From contig MGWO01000013.1 in the NCBI GenBank assembly GCA_001801025.1, positions 264,476-328,475 on the forward strand: DNA of 64,000 nt, given 5' to 3'. Source of the DNA: Gallionellales bacterium GWA2_54_124 (lineage in GTDB: Bacteria > Pseudomonadota > Gammaproteobacteria > Burkholderiales > Gallionellaceae). Every line of letters starts with the position of its first letter. The first letter of the stretch is position 1. Positions 1 through 8,642 of this stretch are shown one piece after another. The notes beneath the pieces are model-generated. The model saw only the letters and a program-made list of their open reading frames with translations, had not been told where the DNA came from and searched no databases. A program made the translations under genes and the position numbers.

Positions 1-517
1 TTTGCGCCACGTGAAAGAATTGCGCCCTGACCTGCCTGTCGTGGTGCGCGCCAACGACGACACCCATGTGGAATTATTTAAAAATGCGGGTGCTGCCGAA
101 GTGGTCGCCGAAGTGCTCGAAGGGAGTGTGATGCTGGCATCTCAGGCCTTGCTGCTGGCCGGCGTTCCGCTTAACCGCGTCATTCGTCACGTTCAGGAAA
201 ATCGCGCACGCCGCTATGCGATGTTCAATGGATACATGAATAACGCACAAAACAGCGGTATTGAAATCAGCGAGGACATGCAACCGCGTTTTCTGAATGT
301 AATGCTCAAACCCGACTCCTTCGCCGTTGGAAAAAGGTTGCGTGACAGCGAACTGGACACCCTGAACATCGAGGTCAAAGCCCTGCGCCGCTACAATGTT
401 CACGGGGCACAACCGAGCGAAGATATGGTGTTACGCAGCGGAGATGTGCTTGTACTGCTGGGACTTCCGGCAGCACTCTTAGATGCAGAAATCAGACTGC
501 ATAAAGGCGGACTGTAA
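1..517 (+). CDS. Kef-type cation:proton antiporter, C-terminal part
   Basis: This is the 3' end of a longer gene that begins before the window; no start is visible. The roughly 170 residues contain the last part of a TrkA-N (RCK) nucleotide-binding domain (DLPVVVRANDD, then GAAEVVAEVLEGSVMLASQ) and a following TrkA-C domain near the end (VGKRLRDSELDTLNIEVKAL). In KefB/KefC-type CPA2 antiporters these cytosolic domains gate potassium efflux in response to NAD(H) or glutathione adducts; that role is known for the family and inferred here. The membrane domain would lie upstream. No terminator is evident in the 89 bases before the convergent mutY. A stand-alone TrkA-like protein is a less likely alternative. 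Confidence 0.8.
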   Translation, partial: LRHVKELRPDLPVVVRANDDTHVELFKNAGAAEVVAEVLEGSVMLASQALLLAGVPLNRVIRHVQENRARRYAMFNGYMNNAQNSGIEISEDMQPRFLNVMLKPDSFAVGKRLRDSELDTLNIEVKALRRYNVHGAQPSEDMVLRSGDVLVLLGLPAALLDAEIRLHKGGL

Positions 518-606
518 CCCCCTCTGCGCATCTCACTGCCTGACAAAAACAACCTCACTTAACGATGCTCAACACCTGCCGACATCATCAACTATTTCAA
601 TTTAAA

Positions 607-1695
607 TCAAAACGTGTCATCCGGCACGCGACAGCCTTCCAGTATCGTTCTGACTGGCGCGGGAATGGCAGATGATAAAGCATCACTGACCCGCAACCAC
701 GCCCCGTTTGTTTGCACAGCGTGCAGAGGCTTCGCCGGCACTGACACCCGCAGCGGCGTAATGTGCAACTTAAAATGCGTGAAAGTATGGGTAAAGGGCG
801 CTAGCGCATCACGCTGATGCTCATCCGCCTCAACGCCATACTGAGCACACCAGAACAATGCGGCAGCTTCGTCATCGAATTGTGGCAAACACCAGAGTCC
901 GCCCCAAATTCCAGCAGGCTCGCGCCGCTCCATAAACACGTCACCACCGGCCATCAACAGCAAAAAACAGGCCGCCCTCTCCGGCACGAGGCGGCGCTGG
1001 CGCGGGGTCGGCAAATCTGCGACACACCCCGTTTGATGCGCGACGCAATCGGGTTGCACCGGACACAAAACGCATTTCGGCCGGCTTCGGGTACACAACG
1101 TTGCACCCATATCCATCAGCGCTTGCGTGTAGCGGTCGACATCGTTTAGCGGCAACAGTGCTTCAGCCTGTTGCCAGAGCTGCTCCTCTACAGACTTGAT
1201 CGCAGGGGAACCATAAATACCGCAGTAACGAGCCAGCACTCGCCTGACATTGCCATCTAAAATCGCGCGGTTTTGCTGATAGGCCAGCGCACAGATCGCG
1301 GCAGCCGTTGAGCGTCCGATACCGGGCAGCGCGAGTATCAATTCAAACTGACGAGGAAACTCTCCGCCATGCTGTGCCACGACTATTTGCGCAGCGCGGT
1401 GCAAATTGCGCCCGCGCGCGTAATAACCCAAGCCGCTCCAGTGAGCTAACACCTGTTCTTCTGTGGCAGAGGCTAACACGGCAATCGTCGGAAACGATGC
1501 AATAAAACGCTGATAGTATGGAATGACGGTGACAACCTGTGTCTGTTGCAACATGATCTCAGACAGCCAGACACAATAAGGATCGGCACACTGCCAGGGC
1601 AGATCGTGCCGCCCGTGGATACGCTGCCATGCGATGAGGGATGACGAAAAACTAGACAATTCCGTTCGCCCGCGAAATACAGAGCCGACCGTCAA
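607..1695 (-). CDS. mutY: A/G-specific adenine glycosylase MutY
   Basis: Base-excision repair enzyme that removes adenine mispaired with 8-oxoguanine. The protein has the full MutY layout: an N-terminal catalytic helix region with SEIMLQQTQV, the helix-hairpin-helix LPGIGRSTAAAI followed by LDGNVRRVLARY carrying the catalytic Asp, a [4Fe-4S] loop with Cys spacing C-x6-C-x2-C-x5-C, and a C-terminal NUDIX-like 8-oxoG recognition domain. Its 362 residues fit the family. The longest frame starts with TTG at 1695; another TTG at 1659 would give a length closer to the E. coli enzyme, so the start is uncertain. It lies 28 bases downstream of hemN on the same strand and is probably cotranscribed with it. 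Confidence 0.93.
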   Translation of the reverse strand: MTVGSVFRGRTELSSFSSSLIAWQRIHGRHDLPWQCADPYCVWLSEIMLQQTQVVTVIPYYQRFIASFPTIAVLASATEEQVLAHWSGLGYYARGRNLHRAAQIVVAQHGGEFPRQFELILALPGIGRSTAAAICALAYQQNRAILDGNVRRVLARYCGIYGSPAIKSVEEQLWQQAEALLPLNDVDRYTQALMDMGATLCTRSRPKCVLCPVQPDCVAHQTGCVADLPTPRQRRLVPERAACFLLLMAGGDVFMERREPAGIWGGLWCLPQFDDEAAALFWCAQYGVEADEHQRDALAPFTHTFTHFKLHITPLRVSVPAKPLHAVQTNGAWLRVSDALSSAIPAPVRTILEGCRVPDDTF

Positions 1696-1723
1696 TCAAA
1701 ACGCTTCGCACCGTGGTGCGTCA

Positions 1724-3115
1724 TTAAATAACCTTGGAATAGCGCGCGTGCTCAGTGCGAGTACGCAGATACTTATCAAACACCATGCAGATATTACGTA
1801 TCAGCATGCGTCCCTTGGGCGTAACGCTGATCCACTGAGGGGAAATCTCGAGCAAACCTTCTTTCTCATACTCTCGCAACTCTTCGAGCTCGGTTGCGAA
1901 GTAGCTGTCAAAATCGATCAGGTAGGCAATATTGAGCGACTCTTTTGAGAGCTCGAAATGACACATCAGATCCTGAATAATGGCGCGACGCACCAGGTCA
2001 TCTGCATTGAGTTCCATCCCGCGCATAATCGGCAACTGATCCCGGTCAAGCGCATCGTAATAGTCTTCCAGTTCACGATAGTTCTGGCTGTAGGTCGGGC
2101 CGATCTTGCCGATCGCGCTCACACCCAGCGCAACTAAATCGCAGTCGGAATGGGTGGAGTACCCCTGAAAGTTACGATGCAGGCGGCTTTGACGTTGCGC
2201 AACGGCCAGCTCGTCTTCAGGTTTTGCAAAGTGATCCATGCCGATATAGACATAACCTGCACCCGTCAGCTTACGCCCCGTCATACCGAGAATATCCAGT
2301 TTCATCTGCGGCGATGGCAGATCATCTTCATGAATCCGGCGCTGCGGCTTAAACAGCGTCGGCATATGCGCGTAGTTGTAGATCGAAAGCCGGTCGGGAT
2401 TCGCCGCAATAATACGATCCAGCGTGCGCTCAAAACCCGCCAGCGTTTGTTTGGGCAGGCCGTAGATCAGATCGATGCTCACCGATTTGAAGCCGTTCGC
2501 TCTGGCCGCCGCAATAATACCCAGCGTTTCTTCTTCACTCTGAATGCGGTTCACCGCGCGCTGCACGTCATCGTCAAAATCCTGCACACCGATACTGATG
2601 CGATTGAAGCCCGCCGCCCCCAGCAACGCAATCGTCTCATTGGTCACTTTACGCGGGTCGATTTCGATGGAGTATTCGCCATCCTCCACCAGTTTAAAGT
2701 TTTCGCGTATCGCCGCCATCACCTGACGGATTTCATCATCCGACAAAAAGGTCGGCGTACCGCCGCCGAAATGCAACTGTTCGACAACCTGCCCTTTGCC
2801 CAGCAAGCTCGCCTGCATACCCATCTCTTTGATCAGATAGCGCACGTATTCAGCAGACTTGCTGCGATCTTTGGTAATTACCTTGTTACAGGCGCAATAA
2901 AAACATAACGTATTGCAAAACGGAATATGAATATAGAGCGACAACGGGCGACTGACGCCACCAATTTCGCGCTTCAACAACCACTGGCTATAGGTCTCCG
3001 CATTGAAGGCTTCAACGAAACGATCTGCGGTCGGATACGAGGTATAGCGCGGGCCGTTTTTATCGAGTCTGCGTATCAGTTCCAGGTCTACAACCAATTC
3101 ATTGCTGTTCAACAT
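1724..3115 (-). CDS. hemN: Oxygen-independent coproporphyrinogen III oxidase HemN
   Basis: Radical-SAM enzyme of anaerobic haem synthesis that decarboxylates coproporphyrinogen III to protoporphyrinogen IX. The CxxxCxxC cluster motif is seen in IPFCNTLCFYC, and the N-terminus has the HemN signature GPRYTSYPTADRF. I chose the ATG at 3115 (463 residues). The open frame extends to 3196, but that start lies on the far side of an FNR box at 3171-3184. If the FNR-dependent start site is about 41 bases from the box centre (near 3136), the next ATG at 3145 is also excluded. mutY follows directly. The divergent neighbour fnr encodes the likely activator, which fits FNR induction of hemN in low oxygen. 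Confidence 0.93.
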   Translation of the reverse strand: MLNSNELVVDLELIRRLDKNGPRYTSYPTADRFVEAFNAETYSQWLLKREIGGVSRPLSLYIHIPFCNTLCFYCACNKVITKDRSKSAEYVRYLIKEMGMQASLLGKGQVVEQLHFGGGTPTFLSDDEIRQVMAAIRENFKLVEDGEYSIEIDPRKVTNETIALLGAAGFNRISIGVQDFDDDVQRAVNRIQSEEETLGIIAAARANGFKSVSIDLIYGLPKQTLAGFERTLDRIIAANPDRLSIYNYAHMPTLFKPQRRIHEDDLPSPQMKLDILGMTGRKLTGAGYVYIGMDHFAKPEDELAVAQRQSRLHRNFQGYSTHSDCDLVALGVSAIGKIGPTYSQNYRELEDYYDALDRDQLPIMRGMELNADDLVRRAIIQDLMCHFELSKESLNIAYLIDFDSYFATELEELREYEKEGLLEISPQWISVTPKGRMLIRNICMVFDKYLRTRTEHARYSKVI

Positions 3116-3170
3116 AATATCGCCGCTATTTATAAGGTTTGCCATAATGCCAGCTAGGCACAAATGCGGT

Positions 3171-3184
3171 TTGATATATGTCAA
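3171..3184. promoter_or_regulatory. FNR box between hemN and fnr
   Basis: TTGATATATGTCAA matches the FNR consensus TTGATnnnnATCAA at all but one position. On the minus strand a CATTAT -10-like hexamer at about 3149-3144 sits at the spacing expected of a class II FNR promoter for hemN. The same site is about 95 bases ahead of the fnr start and could also feed back on fnr. Confidence 0.75.
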
Positions 3185-3272
3185 AAATCGTGGCATATTT
3201 CGTATGCTGGTGAAACTAATGTCACTTCATGCCAACCGGCACGCTTGCCGCCACCTCAAAGGTAAAAATTAA

Positions 3273-3998
3273 GTGCCGTTACCCGCCCCGATTTACCATC
3301 TGCATTCACCCTGCTCCAGCTGCAATCTGGCAGAACTGTGCCTTCCTGCCGATCTTAGCGCAAATGAAATGCACAAACTGGATGAACTGAGCACCGTAAA
3401 ACGCAGTTTCGCCCGCAGCGATTATCTGTATCGCAGCGGCGACAAGTTTCGCTCGCTGTTCGCCATCCATAGCGGCTCCTTCAAAACCCAGATACTTCAT
3501 GAAGACGGACGTGAACAGGTAACCGGTTTTCAGATGGCTGGGGAAATTATCGGCCTGGATGCAATCAGCACCGACACTCACGCCTGCGACGCCGTAGCGC
3601 TAGAATCCAGCGTTGTCTGCGAACTGCCCTTCAACAAGCTAGAAGCACTCAGCCGCGAAATTCCGTTGCTGCAGCGCCATCTGCATAAGCTCATGAGCCG
3701 CGAAATTGTACGAGATCAAGGAATCATGCTGTTGCTAGGGTCCATGCGCGCAGAAGAGCGCCTAGCAGTATTTTTGCTAAACCTGTCTCAACGCTTTGCA
3801 ACACGGGGCCTCTCCGCCACGCAGTTTCAACTGCGCATGTCGAGACAGGAAATCGGCAGCTACCTCGGCTTAAAACTGGAAACCGTCAGCCGTGCATTCT
3901 CTCATTTTCAAAGCGAGCGACTGATTAACGTCAAAGTACGCACGGTTGAAATCCTCGATCTGGCTGGCCTGCAAGCCTGCCTGAACAATACCCGCTAA
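3273..3998 (+). CDS. fnr: FNR/CRP-family oxygen-responsive regulator
   Basis: Transcription factor whose [4Fe-4S] cluster is lost in oxygen. The 241-residue protein has the N-terminal cysteine pattern C-x2-C-x5-C (CSSCNLAELC) and a fourth cysteine in the cAMP-like beta-barrel domain (candidates in DTHACDAV and SSVVCEL). A C-terminal winged helix has the recognition helix MSRQEIGSYLGLKLETVSRAF, with the E-SR residues that read TTGAT half-sites. The start is GTG at 3273 with an AAAGGT Shine-Dalgarno about 10 bases ahead. It is divergent from hemN and near the cco operons, both of which carry matching boxes, so it very likely controls this whole low-oxygen region. Confidence 0.92.
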   Translation: MPLPAPIYHLHSPCSSCNLAELCLPADLSANEMHKLDELSTVKRSFARSDYLYRSGDKFRSLFAIHSGSFKTQILHEDGREQVTGFQMAGEIIGLDAISTDTHACDAVALESSVVCELPFNKLEALSREIPLLQRHLHKLMSREIVRDQGIMLLLGSMRAEERLAVFLLNLSQRFATRGLSATQFQLRMSRQEIGSYLGLKLETVSRAFSHFQSERLINVKVRTVEILDLAGLQACLNNTR

Positions 3999-4014
3999 TG
4001 CACTTCGCCGCCCT

Positions 4015-4044
4015 GCACGCCTTATCGTTTGACAGTCGGCGTGC
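4015..4044 (+). terminator. Weak hairpin after fnr
   Basis: GCACGCC (4015-4021) pairs with GGCGTGC (4038-4044) across a 16-base loop, 16 bases after the fnr stop. There is no real T-tract, so termination here is only a possibility. Confidence 0.3.
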
Positions 4045-4090
4045 TTGAGCGGATTATTCGCAACCTACTATTTTCCCGGAGACTAAAAAT

Positions 4091-4594
4091 ATGGAACACC
4101 AAGTCACAGAAGCCGAAGTATCACGCGCAAAAAGCCTGCACTCCATGCTGCTGTTTGACTTTATCGTCGTTCATGTTTTTGTGTTTGTCCTCGCGTTAAG
4201 TCTGCTTAAAACCAGCATGCTGCCCATTACGCTCATGCCGCTCCTCTCCATTGCGCTGCTGACCCACGTGATTTTTAAAGCTAAACGCGCCATCAGCAAA
4301 GAAGACTCAATTTTTGTACTTTGCCATAACTTGCTGGCGGCTAAACGTGCAAAACTGTTCCTGACCCTGTTTATTGTGACCGGCACACTGACCACTGCGC
4401 TCGTGCTCGGCGGGGCACAATTCGGCATGAGCAAAATAACCAGTTACGCATTAGCTGGCGGCATTGGACAGCTGCCCTTTATGGTGGCGCTGCTGGTTCT
4501 GGTGGTTCTGGAGTTTGACGCGGAGCATCAATGCAAGGACGGCAAAATTCCGGCCTCGGCACTGGCGTTACATTCAGCACTTAAGAAGGACTAG
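4091..4594 (+). CDS. Unrecognised four-helix membrane protein
   Basis: I do not recognise a family. The 167-residue protein has about four hydrophobic segments, at roughly 20-40, 43-62, 88-108 and 118-141, separated by short charged loops (KAKRAISKED, AAKRAKLF) and ending in a soluble tail. A purine-rich Shine-Dalgarno (CGGAG) precedes the ATG. The next gene starts two bases after its stop codon, so the two are almost certainly one transcript, and a shared terminator closes the pair at 5314. Its position between fnr and the cco genes may hint at a respiratory or low-oxygen role, but nothing in the sequence proves it. Confidence 0.75.
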   Translation: MEHQVTEAEVSRAKSLHSMLLFDFIVVHVFVFVLALSLLKTSMLPITLMPLLSIALLTHVIFKAKRAISKEDSIFVLCHNLLAAKRAKLFLTLFIVTGTLTTALVLGGAQFGMSKITSYALAGGIGQLPFMVALLVLVVLEFDAEHQCKDGKIPASALALHSALKKD

Positions 4595-4595
4595 T

Positions 4596-5303
4596 ATGGA
4601 CAAGAAAATTATACTTGGCGTCATCGCACTGGTGATCGCAACGATAGGCATCATCCTCATGATGCCAGATAACTCGGTCAGCACGCCGGACACACTCCCC
4701 TGGAAGATCACCCACCCGACACCTGATACCACCCGTGTTTTTGGTATCACACTGGGCAAAAGCACCCTAGATGAAGTCGCACATACTTACAAATATGAAA
4801 CGGAACTTGAAATCAGCCTGTTCAAGCCTACCGATGCGCCAATGGGCGTGGAAGCTTTTTTCGAAGAAGTGAATTTCAACGGCTTAAAAGCGAAGATCAT
4901 TATGACGATCGCAATTCCGACTGAAGAATTGCAGGGAATGTTTGAACGTGGTCTGCGCATGAACAGCACGCCCAGTGGCAAGCGCATTACACTCACTGCG
5001 GATGATCTGGCACGGGTTCGTTCATTGCCGGTCGCAAGCCTTACCTACATGCCCACCGCGCGCATCGAAGAATCCGTCATTTCCAAACGCTTCGGTGAAC
5101 CTGCGCAACGCATCCGTGAGAAGAAAACCAACCTGATTCATTGGCTGTACCCGCAACATGGTCTGGATGTCGTCTTGGGCGAAGGGCAAAAGCCGTTTTT
5201 CCAGTACCTCCCGCCTAAGGACTTTGAAATTTTACGAGCCCCGCTTCTTGCCAATGGCGACACAATGACAAGCGAGTCCGCCGCTAAACCCGCCGTTCAA
5301 TAG
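4596..5303 (+). CDS. Unrecognised membrane-anchored periplasmic protein
   Basis: No family recognised. The 235-residue protein begins with a single hydrophobic anchor (IILGVIALVIATIGIILMM, residues 4-22) followed by a soluble part that would face the periplasm. Notable stretches are RVFGITLGKSTLDEV near residue 50 and RFGEPAQRIR near residue 165. FGIxLGxS-type phrases are seen in SH3-like or lipoprotein-type envelope proteins, but I cannot assign one. A longer frame opens at 4464, but the ATG at 4596 has AAGGA at the right distance and follows the previous stop by two bases, so I chose it. It is cotranscribed with the upstream membrane gene. Confidence 0.72.
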   Translation: MDKKIILGVIALVIATIGIILMMPDNSVSTPDTLPWKITHPTPDTTRVFGITLGKSTLDEVAHTYKYETELEISLFKPTDAPMGVEAFFEEVNFNGLKAKIIMTIAIPTEELQGMFERGLRMNSTPSGKRITLTADDLARVRSLPVASLTYMPTARIEESVISKRFGEPAQRIREKKTNLIHWLYPQHGLDVVLGEGQKPFFQYLPPKDFEILRAPLLANGDTMTSESAAKPAVQ

Positions 5304-5313
5304 CACCTAACTT

Positions 5314-5348
5314 AAAGAGGCCGCAGCCAGAAAGGGTGCGGCCTCTTT
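5314..5348. terminator. Terminator between convergent transcripts
   Basis: AAAGAGGCCGCA (5314-5325) pairs perfectly with TGCGGCCTCTTT (5337-5348) over an 11-base loop. It lies just after the rightward gene ending at 5303 and before the end of ccoS, so it can serve both strands. Confidence 0.8.
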
Positions 5349-5366
5349 GTTTACTTCAGAACGGCT

Positions 5367-5561
5367 TTATTCCTTTTTAGCATCCAGCTGAGCGCTGGAT
5401 TGATTGTGCAACATCGCGTCCTCATCATCATCGAGCAGTATGCGGCTTGCGTTCCCTTCCATATCCTCATACTGCCCCTTCTTAACCGCCCAGATGAGAA
5501 TACCCACAAACACCAGACCGAAAACGGTCATACCGGGGATAAGACTGTAAATTACATCCAT
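5367..5561 (-). CDS. ccoS: cbb3 oxidase maturation protein CcoS
   Basis: Small membrane protein needed to insert haem and copper cofactors into cbb3 oxidase. The 64 residues contain one transmembrane helix (residues 8-26) followed by KKGQYEDMEGNASRIL and an acidic segment DDDED, the usual CcoS pattern. AAGGAG stands ahead of the ATG. It is the last gene of the ccoGHIS run, 43 bases downstream of ccoI, and ends just before a strong hairpin. Confidence 0.9.
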   Translation of the reverse strand: MDVIYSLIPGMTVFGLVFVGILIWAVKKGQYEDMEGNASRILLDDDEDAMLHNQSSAQLDAKKE

Positions 5562-5604
5562 TGCGGCTCCTTATCTTGGAATTAATGCGGCAACGCTCAC
5601 CGCA

Positions 5605-8058
5605 CTATTTGAACAAACTGCGTATTCTGGCTGCATTGCCTATCACCAGCAGAGAACTGACCGGCATCGTTATTGCCGCGAGCAAGGGCGTGACGTGCCC
5701 CATGATCGCCAGCGGCACCATGATGCTGTTATACACGAATGACAGTCCGATATTCTGTTTAATAGTGCGCAGCGTACGCCGGGACAGCAAGGTCGCCAGC
5801 CTCACCTTGTCGAGCTCGTTGTGCATCAGCACGATATCAGCACTTTCAACTGACACATCGGTCCCCGATCCCAAGGCAATTCCGACATCAGCACGTATCA
5901 GTGCGGGCGCATCGTTAACGCCGTCGCCCACCATCGCCACGCACTCACCGCGCTCTTGCAATGTCTGAATGACGCGATCCTTATCTTGCGGCAGTACTTC
6001 GGCGATCACTTCCATACCGCCTAACTGGCGCGCAATTTCTTCCGCCACCGCACGCCGGTCCCCCGACAGCAGCGTCATGCCGATACCCGCCTCACGCAAC
6101 GTATCGATCAGCACCTTTGCATCGGCACGCAACGTGTCAGCTATCACCAGCACAGCCACATGCTCACCGCCCACAGCCAGATGAACGCACGTTTTTGCCT
6201 GCGACTCTTGTGAGTTCTGCACTTGAATCAATTCTGCCGAATGTGTAACGCCACATTTAACAAGCCAACCGGCTGTTCCCAGTAAAATCTGCCGCCCCGC
6301 GACTTCCGCCTCAACACCCGCCCCTGCTGTTGCTAAAAATCCCTGCACAAGCAGATTCCGGAAGGGCAACTCGCGTGCCTCTGCCGCAATCACGATGGCA
6401 CGAGCGACACTGTGCTCAGAGTAACGTTCGACGCTCGCACAGAGGGCGAGTAAAGCTTCCTCATCCTGCCCCTGCGCTGCGACCACCTGCTCGACGCGCA
6501 TTTTTCCTTCGGTCAGCGTGCCCGTCTTATCAAATACGAAATGCGTGACACGAGACAAGGTTTCCAGCACCACGCCATTCTTCACCAGTATGCCGTGACG
6601 TGCGCCGAGCCCCGATGCGACCGCAATGGACATCGGCGTTGCCATTCCAAGTGCACAAGGGCAGGTGATAATCAATACCGAGGTCGCCGCCATCAGTGCG
6701 AACTCAAAATCTGCAGACCAGATGTAAAAGGTGACGCTGGCCAATATCAGCGTCGCCAGCACAAACCACGGCACGATACTGTCAGACAGACGCTGTATCG
6801 GCGCCTTGGAGGACTGCGCCTCTTCAACAAGCCGAATGATTTTAGATAAAGTCGAATCCTGCGACATTGCCTGAACCTCCACCAGCAAGGCACCGCTGCC
6901 GTTCAACGTACCTGCGGATACGCGATCATCCGTTTGCTTTTTAACATGGGCGGATTCACCGCTTAGCATAGACTCATCGACTGAACTGTTTCCCTCGAGC
7001 ACAATACCATCCATAGGAATATTGCTGCCCGGTTTTACCAGTACCGTTTCACCCACTTTCACGGCGCGCACCGACACAATTTTTTCCTCGCCGTCGCGCA
7101 ATACCGTGGCCACACGAGGTTGCAGATCCATCAGACGGTTGGTTGCCGATACCGCCTGATGACGGAACATCCCCTCCAGATAGCGACCGATTAAAATCAC
7201 GAAGGTCAGATTAGTGACGGTATCGAAATAAACCCTGTCTCCGCCCGTGATCGTTACATACAGCGAAAAGGCATAGGTCACCGTCAGACCGATTGCAATC
7301 GGCAGGTCCATGGTCAGACTCGCATTACGCAAACCGCTCAGTGCCCCCTTATAGAACGGATATCCGGAATACAGCAGGGCTGGCGTCGCCAGCGCAAACG
7401 CCATCCAGTGGAAAAAATTGACGAACTGCCCGCGATCCGCACCGCTGTATAACGCGATTGCGATCAAATTCAGATTCATCATCGCAAAAGCAGCAAAGAA
7501 CAATCTGAACAGCAGCGCGCGATTGATGCGCTTCATCGACCCTTCTGCCACTTCAGGATCGTAGGGCACACCGGAATACCCAATCTTTGCCAGCTGATGA
7601 ATCAGAGTCGACAATTTCACCTGACGCTCATTCCAGCGCAGGTGCAATCGTTTTCCGGCCAGATTGACGCCTGCTGACAGCACGCCGGGCGTGCGCATCA
7701 TACCGCGCTCAATCAGCCATACGCAGGCTGCACAATGTATGCCTTCGACCAGCAAATGTGCATCGCGCAGATCACCCTGACAATTGACAAAATCCTGCTG
7801 CACATCGTCAAGATCATACATCTCGATGTCACGCGGCGGCATAGGCGGAGGGGCGAGCAAAGTACCCTCTGGTGTGCGCTGATAATACCCCTGCAATCCG
7901 GCCTCATAAATTGCTTCGCAAACCGACTGACAGGCAAAACAGCAAAAATCGCGCTGAGCATCACCCAGCATCTGCTGATAATGTGCATCGGATGCGATAG
8001 GCAATCCGCAATGAAAACACCCCGCATGCGCGAGGTGTGCAGTTTCAGTGTGTGACAT
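5605..8058 (-). CDS. ccoI: Copper-exporting P1B-type ATPase CcoI
   Basis: Inner-membrane ATPase that supplies copper for the haem-copper centre of cbb3 oxidase. In order the 817-residue protein shows an N-terminal cysteine-rich region (CFHCGLPI, then CCFACQSVC), an HMA metal-binding domain with GIHCAACVWLIERG, the membrane metal site TCPCALGMATP, the phosphorylation motif DKTGTLTEG and the hinge GDGVNDAPAL. The long N-terminal cysteine segment before the HMA domain is typical of the CcoI/FixI branch rather than CopA. It starts eight bases after ccoH and belongs to the ccoGHIS operon. Confidence 0.95.
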   Translation of the reverse strand: MSHTETAHLAHAGCFHCGLPIASDAHYQQMLGDAQRDFCCFACQSVCEAIYEAGLQGYYQRTPEGTLLAPPPMPPRDIEMYDLDDVQQDFVNCQGDLRDAHLLVEGIHCAACVWLIERGMMRTPGVLSAGVNLAGKRLHLRWNERQVKLSTLIHQLAKIGYSGVPYDPEVAEGSMKRINRALLFRLFFAAFAMMNLNLIAIALYSGADRGQFVNFFHWMAFALATPALLYSGYPFYKGALSGLRNASLTMDLPIAIGLTVTYAFSLYVTITGGDRVYFDTVTNLTFVILIGRYLEGMFRHQAVSATNRLMDLQPRVATVLRDGEEKIVSVRAVKVGETVLVKPGSNIPMDGIVLEGNSSVDESMLSGESAHVKKQTDDRVSAGTLNGSGALLVEVQAMSQDSTLSKIIRLVEEAQSSKAPIQRLSDSIVPWFVLATLILASVTFYIWSADFEFALMAATSVLIITCPCALGMATPMSIAVASGLGARHGILVKNGVVLETLSRVTHFVFDKTGTLTEGKMRVEQVVAAQGQDEEALLALCASVERYSEHSVARAIVIAAEARELPFRNLLVQGFLATAGAGVEAEVAGRQILLGTAGWLVKCGVTHSAELIQVQNSQESQAKTCVHLAVGGEHVAVLVIADTLRADAKVLIDTLREAGIGMTLLSGDRRAVAEEIARQLGGMEVIAEVLPQDKDRVIQTLQERGECVAMVGDGVNDAPALIRADVGIALGSGTDVSVESADIVLMHNELDKVRLATLLSRRTLRTIKQNIGLSFVYNSIMVPLAIMGHVTPLLAAITMPVSSLLVIGNAARIRSLFK

Positions 8059-8066
8059 TAATCAAA

Positions 8067-8627
8067 TCACTCTGGCTGTTTTGAAATAGCAACAAAAACC
8101 TTTTGTTCCGTATCAAACTGGCTGCCATCGCGCTCGGCCCTGATCAACAGATCCCAGTTTCCCGCTCTGGAGAATTTAAGCTCACCTTGGTACTGACCCG
8201 GTGCAATTTCACGCAGCGTCTCTTTGAAATCGAAGTTCGGATCGCCAGGCCACTGCGCAACCACCACAACAGCGCCACTCTGCACTGGCTTGCCCTCGCG
8301 GTCCTGCAAATTAAACTGCAAGACAGCCGGGCTGGCGGTCAAAATAAAGCGCGCCTCATCAGGTTTAGCCTGGCTGTCATTTTCCAAACGTTGCGGGGAA
8401 TGCATACTTGCCTGCCAACCCAGCGTTGAACGTTCGGCCTGCTGCTGCACCCATTTTGCATCATACTTGTTGTGCGCCTTCACGCTGTAGTTATCGTCAA
8501 GCACGCGAACCGGGTTGTGGAGTACGTTCCACAAAAATCGGGCATTGATCAATACACCTGACAGTATGATGATCAGCAAACCGAACACCCACGGGTTACG
8601 CCAGCCCTTTTGCTTTTGTGAAATCAT
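8067..8627 (-). CDS. ccoH: cbb3 oxidase assembly protein CcoH (FixH)
   Basis: FixH-family protein needed for stable assembly of the cbb3 complex. The 186 residues have an N-terminal hydrophobic anchor (VFGLLIIILSGVLINARFLW, about 14-33), then a soluble beta-rich periplasmic domain with LQFNLQDREGKPVQSGAV and PGQYQGELKFSRAGNWDLLIRAE split over its length, as in other FixH proteins. AAGGGG precedes the ATG. It lies 15 bases after ccoG and eight before ccoI, so translation is tightly linked. Confidence 0.88.
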   Translation of the reverse strand: MISQKQKGWRNPWVFGLLIIILSGVLINARFLWNVLHNPVRVLDDNYSVKAHNKYDAKWVQQQAERSTLGWQASMHSPQRLENDSQAKPDEARFILTASPAVLQFNLQDREGKPVQSGAVVVVAQWPGDPNFDFKETLREIAPGQYQGELKFSRAGNWDLLIRAERDGSQFDTEQKVFVAISKQPE

Positions 8628-8642
8628 CTCAACCCCTTAAAA

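Noticed and set aside
2150-2908. 252-codon frame opposite hemN
   Set aside because: Antisense to a highly conserved gene; its Arg/His/Gln-rich composition is that of a mirror frame.
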